Source: Gemmataceae bacterium (lineage in GTDB: Bacteria > Planctomycetota > Planctomycetia > Gemmatales > Gemmataceae). From it: 8,304 nucleotides of DNA. The notes under the pieces were generated by a model. The model saw nothing but the letters and a program-made list of their open reading frames with translations, had not been told where the DNA came from and did no database searches. A program made the translations under genes and the position numbers. The DNA is taken from contig JADLBT010000422.1 of NCBI GenBank assembly GCA_020847555.1, positions 1 to 8,304 on the forward strand. The letters are read 5' to 3'. Shown in pieces: positions 1-6,270 of the stretch; the stretch's first letter is position 1; each line of letters begins with the position of its first letter.

Positions 1-726
1 ATCATGGTGGCGCGCGGCGACCTGGGGGTCGAGATCCCGCTGGAGCGCGTGCCCCGCGTGCAGAAGCAGCTGATCGCCGCGGCCCGGGCGGCCGGCAAGC
101 CGGTCATCACCGCCACCGACATGCTCGACTCGATGCGTGCCAACCCGCGGCCGACCCGGGCCGAGGCGAGCGACGTCGCCAACGCCGTCTACGACGGAAC
201 CGACGCCGTCATGCTCTCGGGCGAGACGGCCGTCGGTCAGTATCCGGTCGAGGCGGTCGCGTACATGGGCCGGATCGTGTGCGAGGCCGAGGCCGATCGC
301 GGCGGAACCGCCCAGTGCGAGCTGTCAACCCCGCGTGGCAGCGTCGAGGACCACACCGCGCACCTGGCGTGTACCCTGGCCCGCGAGGTGAACGCGCAGG
401 CCATCGTCGCCCCAACGAGGTCGGGGCGGACGCCGCGCCTCGTGGCGCGCCACCGACCGGAGACGCCGCTCATTGCCCCGTCGGCACACGCGCCGACCCG
501 GCGCCAGCTGGCCCTGGTCTGGGGCGTGCAGCCGGTGCCCCTCGACGGACCGCGGGGCACCGAGGACCGGCTGGAGGCGGCGGTGCGAGCGGCATACGAA
601 CACGGAGCCGTGCAGCCCGGCGACCGGGTCGTTGTTCTGGCAGGCCACCCGATCGAGGGCGGGGTGAGCTACCCCACGATCCGTGTGGTGCGCGTCGGGG
701 CCGGAGGGGAATCCGGCGAGCCCTGA
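1..726 (+). CDS. pyk: Pyruvate kinase, C-terminal half (5' truncated by window edge)
   Basis: Catalyses the last step of glycolysis, phosphoenolpyruvate plus ADP to pyruvate plus ATP, in the cytoplasm. The frame is open from base 1 (ATC, Ile) to TGA at 724-726, giving 241 residues of a protein usually about 470 long. It begins at the family active-site block [12 protein letters not shown], whose Gly-Asp lies near the Mg/PEP site. [26 protein letters not shown] and [13 protein letters not shown] follow; these complete the barrel. From about residue 115 the C-terminal alpha/beta domain begins, with [17 protein letters not shown] and [10 protein letters not shown] matching the usual family blocks. 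The tail ([23 protein letters not shown]) is less like the common ending but keeps a closing beta strand. The ATG at 4-6 is an internal Met, not the start. The next gene follows after 110 bp on the same strand. Confidence 0.95.
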   Translation: MMVARGDLGVEIPLERVPRVQKQLIAAARAAGKPVITATDMLDSMRANPRPTRAEASDVANAVYDGTDAVMLSGETAVGQYPVEAVAYMGRIVCEAEADRGGTAQCELSTPRGSVEDHTAHLACTLAREVNAQAIVAPTRSGRTPRLVARHRPETPLIAPSAHAPTRRQLALVWGVQPVPLDGPRGTEDRLEAAVRAAYEHGAVQPGDRVVVLAGHPIEGGVSYPTIRVVRVGAGGESGEP

Positions 727-742
727 GCCGCGCATGGCGGCT
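726..742 (+). terminator. Small hairpin starting at the pyk stop codon
   Basis: A perfect 6-bp stem (AGCCGC 726-731, GCGGCT 737-742) with a 5-nt loop starts on the last base of the pyk TGA. No T-tract follows, so it is not a classical intrinsic terminator. It could be a weak terminator or a 3'-end stabiliser, and chance is possible at this GC content. The rest of the gap to 836 shows no convincing promoter. Confidence 0.3.
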
Positions 743-836
743 ACACCGACGGAGGAGAGGGGGCAGAGCGGGCTCCGGAACGCCTCCCGGGCCGCAGCGT
801 GAGGCGCGGGAAACACTCGGGCAGGAGGATACGGCA

Positions 837-1589
837 ATGAACCAGAGCGCGGACGCACGGGCGGCGGAGATGCGAGCCATCCAGGTGCGGATGGAGGAAC
901 TGCGTCGCGAGCTGGACACGCTGGAAGCCCGGCTGACGGCGGTCGCGCACGGCGGCGCTGCGCCTCCGCCTCCGCGCCAGCTTCACATGGCATTTCGACT
1001 CGGCCCCGCCACACACGAGCCGCCCCTGTCCGTCTCGGTGGCCGGCAGTCCCGGTGCGGCGCGCAAGCCACCGACTCATCCGCAGGACCGCCTGGCTCAG
1101 TCTGCGCGAGGCACCTTCTTCTTCGCGCCCGCCGGGGGGGAGGGAACCGGCCGGCCGGTGGCCCTGTGGCTGCGGACGACCTCGCGACAAATCGCGGCCC
1201 TCGGGACGGCCCCCGACGTCGAGTTCCGGGCGGCCATCCTCAGCGGCCACGAGTGGGGCGCGGTGGTTGTCGTTGCGCTGGTCCGGCTCGGGCCGGAGGA
1301 GCCGGAGAACATTTACGAGGCGCTGCTCGATGCCTCCGACGAGGAGACGCGGGGCGAACTGGAGGCGCTGGCCGGGCAGGAGACGCTGGACCTGCGTCTC
1401 CACGGCGATGACGGCCAGCTGGAGCGCACCCTGCACGTTCCCAACGCCCTCCGACCTCTCGCGGCCGAGGCGGCGCGGATGAGCAGCGCCATGCGGCCCG
1501 GGTCGCCGGACCCGTTCCACGCGGCGCGCGCAGCGGTGTACCAGCAGTATCCCACGCCGCGCGCGCTCTGGCGTGCTTTCAAGGCGTAG
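837..1589 (+). CDS. Hypothetical protein with N-terminal coiled coil
   Basis: I do not recognise this 250-residue protein. The ATG at 837 is chosen because AGGAGG (823-828) lies 8 nt upstream and the protein composition changes there; the open frame runs further upstream, but only as a shadow of pyk. Residues about 8-37 ([20 protein letters not shown] onward) form a charged heptad-like helix, probably a coiled coil. A Pro/Ala/Gly-rich linker follows (about 39-90, including APPPPRQ). Residues about 92-210 look like a folded alpha/beta domain with [26 protein letters not shown], a hydrophobic strand [11 protein letters not shown] and an acidic helix. There is no cysteine, signal peptide or membrane segment, so it is probably cytoplasmic. 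It may be co-transcribed with pyk, but nothing ties it to glycolysis. Real coding is supported by the ribosome site and coherent protein-like composition. Confidence 0.75.
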   Translation: MNQSADARAAEMRAIQVRMEELRRELDTLEARLTAVAHGGAAPPPPRQLHMAFRLGPATHEPPLSVSVAGSPGAARKPPTHPQDRLAQSARGTFFFAPAGGEGTGRPVALWLRTTSRQIAALGTAPDVEFRAAILSGHEWGAVVVVALVRLGPEEPENIYEALLDASDEETRGELEALAGQETLDLRLHGDDGQLERTLHVPNALRPLAAEAARMSSAMRPGSPDPFHAARAAVYQQYPTPRALWRAFKA

Positions 1590-1611
1590 ATCCGCAGCGC
1601 TGCCATGAAAC

Positions 1612-1679
1612 GGGAGTGTGGGGCGGGCATTCCGGCCTGCTGTTCCGGGGCAGGCCGGAATGACTGTCCCACCTCTCCC
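1612..1679. repeat. Long imperfect palindrome upstream of the sulfatase gene
   Basis: A perfect 13-bp inverted repeat (CATTCCGGCCTGC 1628-1640 with GCAGGCCGGAATG 1650-1662) closes a 9-nt loop. It is extended outward by two shorter paired blocks, GTGGG/CCCAC (1618-1622, 1668-1672) and GGGAG/CTCCC (1612-1616, 1675-1679), separated by a 5x5 internal loop and a small asymmetric bulge. There is no T-run. It lies 22 bp past the stop of the preceding gene and 33 bp before the sulfatase ATG, so it could end upstream transcription or be a dispersed REP-like element. I see no -10/-35 pair in this gap. Confidence 0.6.
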
Positions 1680-1700
1680 CTGTCTGCAATCAGGTAACGG

Positions 1701-1706
1701 AAGGAG
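1701..1706 (+). promoter_or_regulatory. Ribosome binding site of the sulfatase gene
   Basis: AAGGAG lies 6 nt before the ATG at 1713 and fixes that start, which also gives a proper signal peptide. Confidence 0.7.
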
Positions 1707-1712
1707 CAACCA

Positions 1713-3092
1713 ATGCGGCGTTTGACGCTGTGGGGCCTTGTCGCTGTCCTCGTCCTGCTCGGGCCACTGGGCACCCGAGCCGCGTGGGCGGGCCAGGCGA
1801 AAAAGCCGAACATCATCTTCATCCTTGCCGACGACCTCGGTTACGGCGATGTCGGCTGTTATGGCCAGAAGAAGATCGGCACGCCCAATCTCGACCGGCT
1901 GGCGACGCAGGGGATGCGCTTCACCCAGGTCTACGCCGGCAGTACCGTCTGTGCCCCGTCGCGCTGCGCCCTGATGACCGGCCAGCACACTGGGCACTGC
2001 ACCATCCGCGGCAATGCCCTGGTGCCGCTCCGCCCCGAGGATGTCACCGTTGCGGAGGTGCTCAGGGCAGCCGGCTATGTCACCGGGCTAATCGGCAAGT
2101 GGGGGCTGGGCGAGCCGGAAACCTCGGGTCTGCCCAACCGGCAGGGGTTCGACTACTTCTTCGGCTACCTGAACCAGCACCACGCCCACAACTACTATCC
2201 GGATTATCTGTGGCGTAACGAGACGAGGGTTCTCTTCTCGGAGAAAGTCGTCAAGGGCGGGGTGGCGACGAGGCGGGCCGTCTACTCGCACGACCTGATC
2301 ACACAGGAGGCTCTCGCGTTCATCGAGAAGCACAAGGCGCGGCCGTTCTTCCTCTACCTCGCCTACACCATCCCGCACGCCAACAACGAGGCCGGCAAGC
2401 AGGGCATGGAGGTGCCGAGCGACGCGCCGTACTCGAAGGAGCCGTGGCCGCAGGCGCAGAAGAACCACGCCGCCATGATCACGCGGATGGACCGGGACAT
2501 CGGGAAACTCCTTGACCGGCTGCGCGAGTTGGGCCTGGGCGAGGACACCATCATCTTCTTCAGCAGCGACAACGGCCCGCACCGGGAGGGCGGCGGTGAT
2601 CCGGACTTCTTCAACAGCTCCGGCCCGCTGCGCGGGTTCAAGCGGTCGATGCACGACGGCGGCATCCGGGTGCCGATGCTCGTGCGCTGGACCGGCAAGA
2701 TCCCGGCCGGCAGAACGAGCGACCACGTCTGGGCGTTCTGGGATTTTCTGCCGACGGCCGCCGAGCTGGCCGGAGCGAAGGCGCCAAAGGAAATCGATGG
2801 GATCTCCGTCGTGCCGGTGCTGCTCGGCAAGGGCAAGCAGAAACAGCACGACTTTCTGTACTGGGAGTTCCACGAGAAGGCGTTCCAGCAGGCGGTGCGC
2901 ACCGGCGACTGGAAGGCGATCCGCGCGAAGCAAGGGGCTCCGCTGCAGCTGTACAACCTGCGCGAGGACGTCGGCGAGCACACCGACGTTGCGGCCCAGC
3001 ACCCGGGCGTGATCGCCCGCATCGAGGCGTACCTGAAGGGGGCGCGAACCGAGTCGCCGCACTGGCCCAAACGCCCGAAGAAGAAGTCGTGA
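1713..3092 (+). CDS. Secreted formylglycine-dependent sulfatase (arylsulfatase A-like)
   Basis: Hydrolyses sulfate esters, in this lineage type often on sulfated polysaccharides; the substrate cannot be read from the sequence. It has 459 residues, normal for the family. Residues 1-26 are a Sec signal peptide (MRRLTLWGLVAVLVLLGPLG, then cleavage near AWA-GQ), indicating export. The metal-binding Asp pair is at 40-41 (LADDLGYGD). The sulfatase signature CAPSRCALMTG has Cys80, the residue that a formylglycine-generating enzyme converts to formylglycine, followed by Pro82-Ser83-Arg84. Other family positions present are Lys129 (IGKWG), His222 (IPHANNE), Asp286-Asn287 (SSDNGPH) and Lys310 (LRGFK). 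The C-terminal part has the usual DGISVVPVL and QLYNLREDVGEHTDVA blocks. The tail is basic (KRPKKKS). No anaerobic or FGE-type maturase gene is nearby. The gene stands alone between two palindromic elements and is separated in function from its neighbours. Confidence 0.96.
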   Translation: MRRLTLWGLVAVLVLLGPLGTRAAWAGQAKKPNIIFILADDLGYGDVGCYGQKKIGTPNLDRLATQGMRFTQVYAGSTVCAPSRCALMTGQHTGHCTIRGNALVPLRPEDVTVAEVLRAAGYVTGLIGKWGLGEPETSGLPNRQGFDYFFGYLNQHHAHNYYPDYLWRNETRVLFSEKVVKGGVATRRAVYSHDLITQEALAFIEKHKARPFFLYLAYTIPHANNEAGKQGMEVPSDAPYSKEPWPQAQKNHAAMITRMDRDIGKLLDRLRELGLGEDTIIFFSSDNGPHREGGGDPDFFNSSGPLRGFKRSMHDGGIRVPMLVRWTGKIPAGRTSDHVWAFWDFLPTAAELAGAKAPKEIDGISVVPVLLGKGKQKQHDFLYWEFHEKAFQQAVRTGDWKAIRAKQGAPLQLYNLREDVGEHTDVAAQHPGVIARIEAYLKGARTESPHWPKRPKKKS

Positions 3093-3162
3093 GGCGAGCG
3101 GCATCTGTACTTTTCCCCTCTCCCCTTGTGGGAGAGGGGCGACTTATTCCTGCCGCTCGCCT
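3092..3162. repeat. Nested palindrome directly after the sulfatase stop codon
   Basis: A perfect 12-bp outer inverted repeat (AGGCGAGCGGCA 3092-3103, TGCCGCTCGCCT 3151-3162) encloses a perfect 10-bp inner hairpin (CCCCTCTCCC 3115-3124, GGGAGAGGGG 3130-3139, loop CTTGT). The two are separated by unpaired 11-nt stretches on each side. The outer arm starts on the last base of the sulfatase TGA. It may act as a terminator, although no T-tract follows, or be a dispersed REP-like element. Its spurious translation (PLSHKGRGE) resembles strings I recall from mis-annotated proteins in many genomes, which would fit a widespread element; that is from memory. Confidence 0.65.
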
Positions 3163-3185
3163 GAGCGGGCCGGTTCTCCTGCAAC

Positions 3186-3216
3186 TTGCGCCCTTGCCTG
3201 CTGTTTCGGGTATAAT
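3186..3216 (+). promoter_or_regulatory. Candidate sigma-70-type promoter of the hybrid histidine kinase gene
   Basis: TATAAT at 3211-3216 is an exact -10 consensus and stands out in this GC-rich DNA. The best -35 is TTGCGC at 3186-3191 with a 19-bp spacer, which is weak and long, so an activator may help. Transcription would start near 3222-3224, giving a leader of about 100 nt before the ATG at 3326. The placement downstream of the nested palindrome indicates that the kinase is transcribed independently of the sulfatase. Confidence 0.55.
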
Positions 3217-3277
3217 GGGCCTTACCGCCAGCAGGCCCGCACACCGGGCGGTGGCCTTCTCTGCACGCGGAGCGTGC
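3217..3277 (+). other. GC-rich, potentially structured 5' leader of the kinase mRNA
   Basis: Several short stems are possible and some exclude each other: GGGCC 3217-3221 with GGCCC 3234-3238; ACCGCC 3224-3229 with GGCGGT 3247-3252, extendable by GGCC 3218-3221 with GGCC 3253-3256; GCCCG 3235-3239 with CGGGC 3245-3249. An independent hairpin, GCACGC-GGA-GCGTGC, lies at 3263-3277. It matches no riboswitch family I know, and chance stems are common at this GC content. Confidence 0.3.
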
Positions 3278-3313
3278 GGGGAGGCGAAGCGGCTTCCAGA
3301 GAAATCGCCGTCC

Positions 3314-3320
3314 GGAGGAG
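3314..3320 (+). promoter_or_regulatory. Ribosome binding site fixing the start of the histidine kinase
   Basis: GGAGGAG lies 5 nt before the ATG at 3326 (7 nt if counted from the GGAGG core). It decides between this start and an open reading frame that reaches back to 3089. The upstream extension would cross the nested palindrome and the promoter, so it is not translated from there. Confidence 0.8.
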
Positions 3321-3325
3321 AAGAT

Positions 3326-4894
3326 ATGATAGCGCCGAACCGGCCCGACGAACGGGTTCTGGTCCTGTTGCCCCTGGAGCAGGAGGGCGGCCTGATCTGT
3401 TCCGTGGTCGCGGCGGCGTGCCTGGGATGTCACGCCTGCCACAGCGGCGAGGATCTGGCCCGCGAACTCGCGGTCGGCGCCGGCGCGATTCTGGTGGCGG
3501 AGGAGGCGCTTACCGCGCCGACCATGAGCCTGCTCGCCGCGTTCCTCGGCGGGCAGCCGGCCTGGTCCGACCTGCCGGTGCTCGTCTTCCTCGGCACCGG
3601 GACGGAGGACTCGCGAGCCGGCCTGCGCATGCTCGACATGCTCGAACCGCTCGGGAACGTCACCACCCTGGAGCGTCCCGTGAGCGCCATCACGCTGGTC
3701 AGCGCGCTGCGCTCGGCCCTGCGGGATCGCCGCCGACAGTACCAGGTGCGGGATCTGCTGGCGGCGCAGGAGCAGCAACAGCGGCGCCGTGACGAGTTCC
3801 TCGGTCGGCTGGCCCACGAGCTGCGCACCCCGCTGGCGTCGATCCGTAACGCCGTCCTCGTCCTCGATCGGACCGGATCGCAGGCGAACATCGCGATCGA
3901 GCAGCGCGGTATCATTCGGCGGCAGGCCGACCGCGTGGCCCACCTGATCGACAAGGTGCTCGAGGTCCACCGCGCCGTCGAGGGGCGGATGACGCTGCGC
4001 CTGCAGCCGGTCGATCTGGCTGCCCTCGCCCGGCGCTGCCTGCAGGCGGTCCGCGACGTCGCCAGCTCCCGGCACGTCCGGCTGGCGGCGGACATCGGCC
4101 CCGACCCGGTCGTGATCGAGGGCGACCCGGACCGGCTCGAGCAGGCCCTTCTTGAGCTGCTCCACAACGCGATCCAGCACACGCCCGAGGGCAAGTCGGC
4201 CGGGGTGAGCGTCCAGCGCGAAGGGGGCCAGGCAGTGGTGCGGGTGCGCGACAGCGGGCCGGGTATCTCGTCCACCTGCCGGCCACACCTGTTCGATCTG
4301 TTCCTGCAGCCGGAGGAGGGCAAGTGCGGGCCGGGCCTGTGCGTCGGCCTGACGCTGGTCGGCCGGCTCGTCGAGCTGCACGGCGGGACGGTGGCGGCCG
4401 CCAGCGCCGCGACCGGGCCGGGGACGGAGTTCACCATCCGGCTGCCGGCCCGCGAGGGCGTCCAGCCGCACCCGGGCCGCGGTCCGCGGATCATGGCGGA
4501 ACACGCTCCCTCGCGGCGCGTGCTGGTCATCGAGGACGACCCGGACGGCCGGCACACGGTCCGACTGCTGTTGCAGATCTGGGGCCATCGCGTCGAGACG
4601 GCGGCCGACGGTCGGCAGGGGCTCCAGAAGGCCCTGGCGACCAGGCCGGAGGTCGCGCTGATCGACATCGGGCTGCCGGGCGACGTGGACGGCTACGAGG
4701 TGGCACGCCGGCTGCGGGCCGCCCTGGGCCGGAGCATCCTCCTGGTGGCGACGACCGGCTACGGCCAGCCGCACGAGCGTGAACGGGCGCTGGAGGCCGG
4801 CTTCGACGCCCACCTCGTCAAGCCTTTGGAGCCGGAGGAACTGTCCCGGCTACTTGCGGAAGGGGCCGCGGCCGCGACCGTCAGCAAAGGTTGA
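3326..4894 (+). CDS. Cytoplasmic hybrid sensor histidine kinase/response regulator
   Basis: A 522-residue two-component protein that should autophosphorylate on His and pass the phosphate to its own receiver. Residues 9-135 form a receiver-like sensory domain (RVLVLLPLEQ, AILVAEEALT, SDLPVLVFLG, NVTTLERPVS) in which the phospho-Asp position reads as Ala/Val, so it is a pseudo-receiver. A linker helix (about 136-158, RRRQYQVRDLLAAQEQQQRR) leads to the HisKA domain with H-box LAHELRTPLASIRN, His164. The HATPase domain has an N-box (LLHNAIQHTP, Asn281), G1 (DSGPGI, 309-314), F-box (LFDLF) and a slightly degenerate G2 (GPGLCVGLTLV). The C-terminal receiver (398-510) has acidic residues 403-405, phospho-Asp447 (ALIDIGLPG), Thr477 and Lys499 (LVKP), with one extra residue in LPGDVDGYEVA. 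There is no membrane segment or DNA-binding output. A CLGCHACH cluster (32-39) sits in the pseudo-receiver. No partner regulator is adjacent, so it is an orphan. Confidence 0.93.
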   Translation: MIAPNRPDERVLVLLPLEQEGGLICSVVAAACLGCHACHSGEDLARELAVGAGAILVAEEALTAPTMSLLAAFLGGQPAWSDLPVLVFLGTGTEDSRAGLRMLDMLEPLGNVTTLERPVSAITLVSALRSALRDRRRQYQVRDLLAAQEQQQRRRDEFLGRLAHELRTPLASIRNAVLVLDRTGSQANIAIEQRGIIRRQADRVAHLIDKVLEVHRAVEGRMTLRLQPVDLAALARRCLQAVRDVASSRHVRLAADIGPDPVVIEGDPDRLEQALLELLHNAIQHTPEGKSAGVSVQREGGQAVVRVRDSGPGISSTCRPHLFDLFLQPEEGKCGPGLCVGLTLVGRLVELHGGTVAAASAATGPGTEFTIRLPAREGVQPHPGRGPRIMAEHAPSRRVLVIEDDPDGRHTVRLLLQIWGHRVETAADGRQGLQKALATRPEVALIDIGLPGDVDGYEVARRLRAALGRSILLVATTGYGQPHERERALEAGFDAHLVKPLEPEELSRLLAEGAAAATVSKG

Positions 4895-4970
4895 CAGCCG
4901 CCGCAGCCCGGCGCTGGCGCTCGCACCAGCCCGGCGCTGGCGCTCCGGGCTGGTAGGGCGGAACCTTTGC
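4884..4970. terminator. Compound palindrome between convergent genes, candidate bidirectional terminator
   Basis: A perfect 9-bp outer stem (GCAAAGGTT 4884-4892, AACCTTTGC 4962-4970) overlaps the kinase stop codon and is followed inward by CCGCC/GGCGG (4898-4902, 4957-4961). An inner perfect 10-bp hairpin (ACCAGCCCGG 4925-4934, CCGGGCTGGT 4945-4954) has a 10-nt loop. The outer stem carries an A/T-rich tract on each strand. Its position between convergent genes suits a two-way terminator. A further 5-bp hairpin (GCGTG 4971-4975, CACGC 4981-4985) lies just past the aminotransferase stop on the minus strand. Confidence 0.55.
4904..4945. repeat. Tandem 19-bp repeat, 23-bp period
   Basis: CAGCCCGGCGCTGGCGCTC occurs at 4904-4922 and again at 4927-4945, identical over 19 bases and separated by GCAC. 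A 22-base stretch spanning the unit junction (4916-4937) recurs exactly at 7911-7932. Only one inverted arm (CCGGGCTG, 4945-4952) is present, so the two left arms compete for it. This looks like a small REP-like dispersed family. Confidence 0.7.
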
Positions 4971-4989
4971 GCGTGATACGCACGCCTCC

Positions 4990-6270
4990 TCACCGCTGCA
5001 ACAGCACGTCACCGAGGGCAGCGACCATGCGCGCGCACTCGTCCGCAGCGATCGACAGCGGCGGCTGAATGCGCACCACGTTCCCCAGCACGCCACCGAC
5101 CCCGACGAGAATCCCGCGCTCGCGCATCGCTGCGCGCACCGCCCGCGCCTCCTGCGCCGCCGGCTCCTTCGTCGAGCGGTCGCGCACCAGCTCCAGCCCG
5201 ATCATCAACCCGCGGCCGCGCACCTCGCCGATTAGCGGACACCGCTCCTGCAATCGGCGGCAGTGCTCCAGCAGCCACTCGCCCTGCCGCGCCGCGTTCG
5301 CGACCAGTCCTTCCTCCTCGATGACGGCAATATTCGCGAGGGCGGCGGCGCATGAGATCGGGTTGCCGCCGAAGGTGGACAGGTGATCGCCCGGCTTCAT
5401 CGCCTCGGACACCGGCTCGCGAGCGATGAACGCTCCCAGCGGGAACCCGGACGCGATGCCCTTCGCCAGCGCCAGGATGTCGGGGCTGCTGCCCGGCGAG
5501 TACTCGACCGCGAACATCCTCCCGGTGCGGCCGAATCCTGTCTGCACCTCGTCGGCGATGAACAGGGCGCCGCGGTCGTGGAAGATGCGGGCGGCGATGT
5601 CGAGGTACTCCGGCGGCGGCACGATGATGCCGCCCTCTCCCAGCACCGGCTCGGCGAGGAACGCGGCCACGTCACCGGACGTCTGCAGCGCGATCGCGTC
5701 CTTCAGTGCCTCGGCGCAGGCGACCCCGCACGACGGATAGGCGAGGCCCAGTGGACACCGATAGCAGTAGGGCGCCGGGCCGAATGCGACCCCGGACAGG
5801 TACGGACCGTTGTTGCGCTTGCGGCTGGCGTTGCCGGTCAGCGAGAGCGTGCCGACCGTGCGGCCGTGGAACCCGTAGGCCAGGGCAACCACCTCGCGGT
5901 GCCCGGTCGCCTGCTTCGCCAGGCGCATGGCCCCCTCGATCGCCTCCGCCCCGGAACTGCTGAAGAAGCTCTTCTTCAGACCGCCGGGGGTGAGCGCCGC
6001 CAGACGCTCGGCAAGGTGCCCGACCACCGGCACCTGATAGACGTAGGAGCAGCAGTGGACGAGCCGCTCCATCTGCTCCCGGGCGGCGGCGAGGACGCGC
6101 GGATGGTTGTGCCCGGCGTTCACCACCGAGATGCCCGAGAAGCAGTCGAGGTACGTCTTGCCGTCGTCGGCCGTCACGGTCCGCCCGCGGGCGCTGACGA
6201 CCACAAGGGGCTCGACCCCCTGCGCGACGACAGGCAGGAGGAACTGGGCGTACTGCTCGCGTGTGTCCAT
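4990..6270 (-). CDS. Class III PLP aminotransferase (AGXT2 / beta-alanine / GABA transaminase-like)
   Basis: A cytoplasmic pyridoxal-phosphate aminotransferase that moves an omega- or beta-amino group to a keto acid acceptor. The ATG at 6270 gives 426 residues; GGGAGGG (6286-6280) is 9 nt upstream. A TTG at 6279 is in frame but lies only 1 nt from that site, so ATG is preferred. Family marks, numbered from this ATG: SSSGAEAIE (phosphate contact, about 105-113), YGFHGRT (132-138), IADEVQTGFGRTG with Asp240 (pairs with the PLP ring nitrogen), LAKGIASGFP with Lys270 (Schiff-base lysine), STFGGNP (about 298-304) and RGRGLMIGLELV. The layout and C-terminus resemble alanine-glyoxylate aminotransferase 2-like enzymes, but substrate cannot be fixed by sequence reading. 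A four-cysteine segment (Cys169, 172, 181, 185) lies between the PLP-contact blocks. It overlaps the mmsA stop by one base, so its product is probably a semialdehyde fed to MmsA. Confidence 0.93.
   Translation of the reverse strand: MDTREQYAQFLLPVVAQGVEPLVVVSARGRTVTADDGKTYLDCFSGISVVNAGHNHPRVLAAAREQMERLVHCCSYVYQVPVVGHLAERLAALTPGGLKKSFFSSSGAEAIEGAMRLAKQATGHREVVALAYGFHGRTVGTLSLTGNASRKRNNGPYLSGVAFGPAPYCYRCPLGLAYPSCGVACAEALKDAIALQTSGDVAAFLAEPVLGEGGIIVPPPEYLDIAARIFHDRGALFIADEVQTGFGRTGRMFAVEYSPGSSPDILALAKGIASGFPLGAFIAREPVSEAMKPGDHLSTFGGNPISCAAALANIAVIEEEGLVANAARQGEWLLEHCRRLQERCPLIGEVRGRGLMIGLELVRDRSTKEPAAQEARAVRAAMRERGILVGVGGVLGNVVRIQPPLSIAADECARMVAALGDVLLQR

Noticed and set aside
279..836. N-terminal extension of the 837-1589 protein back into pyk
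   Set aside because: The extension reads pyk in another frame and is Arg/Gly/Pro-rich; a strong ribosome site precedes 837.
741..1997. 418-residue minus-strand open frame
   Set aside because: It spans two intergenic gaps and is antisense to the hypothetical and sulfatase genes, with no family motif.
3089..3325. N-terminal extension of the hybrid kinase to an overlapping start at the sulfatase stop
   Set aside because: It would include the nested palindrome and the TATAAT promoter; GGAGGAG before 3326 and the family-typical protein start fit 3326.
3419..3442. CxxCH as a c-type cytochrome haem site
   Set aside because: The protein has no signal peptide and the motif sits in a cytoplasmic receiver-like fold, whereas covalent haem attachment happens outside the cytoplasm.
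2363..4813. 816-residue minus-strand open frame across the sulfatase and kinase genes
   Set aside because: It runs antisense to two clear genes and through the promoter and palindrome, with Arg/Pro/Gln/Ala-rich composition typical of antisense frames in GC-rich DNA.
4904..4945. CRISPR array
   Set aside because: Only two units with a 4-nt gap; there are no spacers of normal length and no cas genes.
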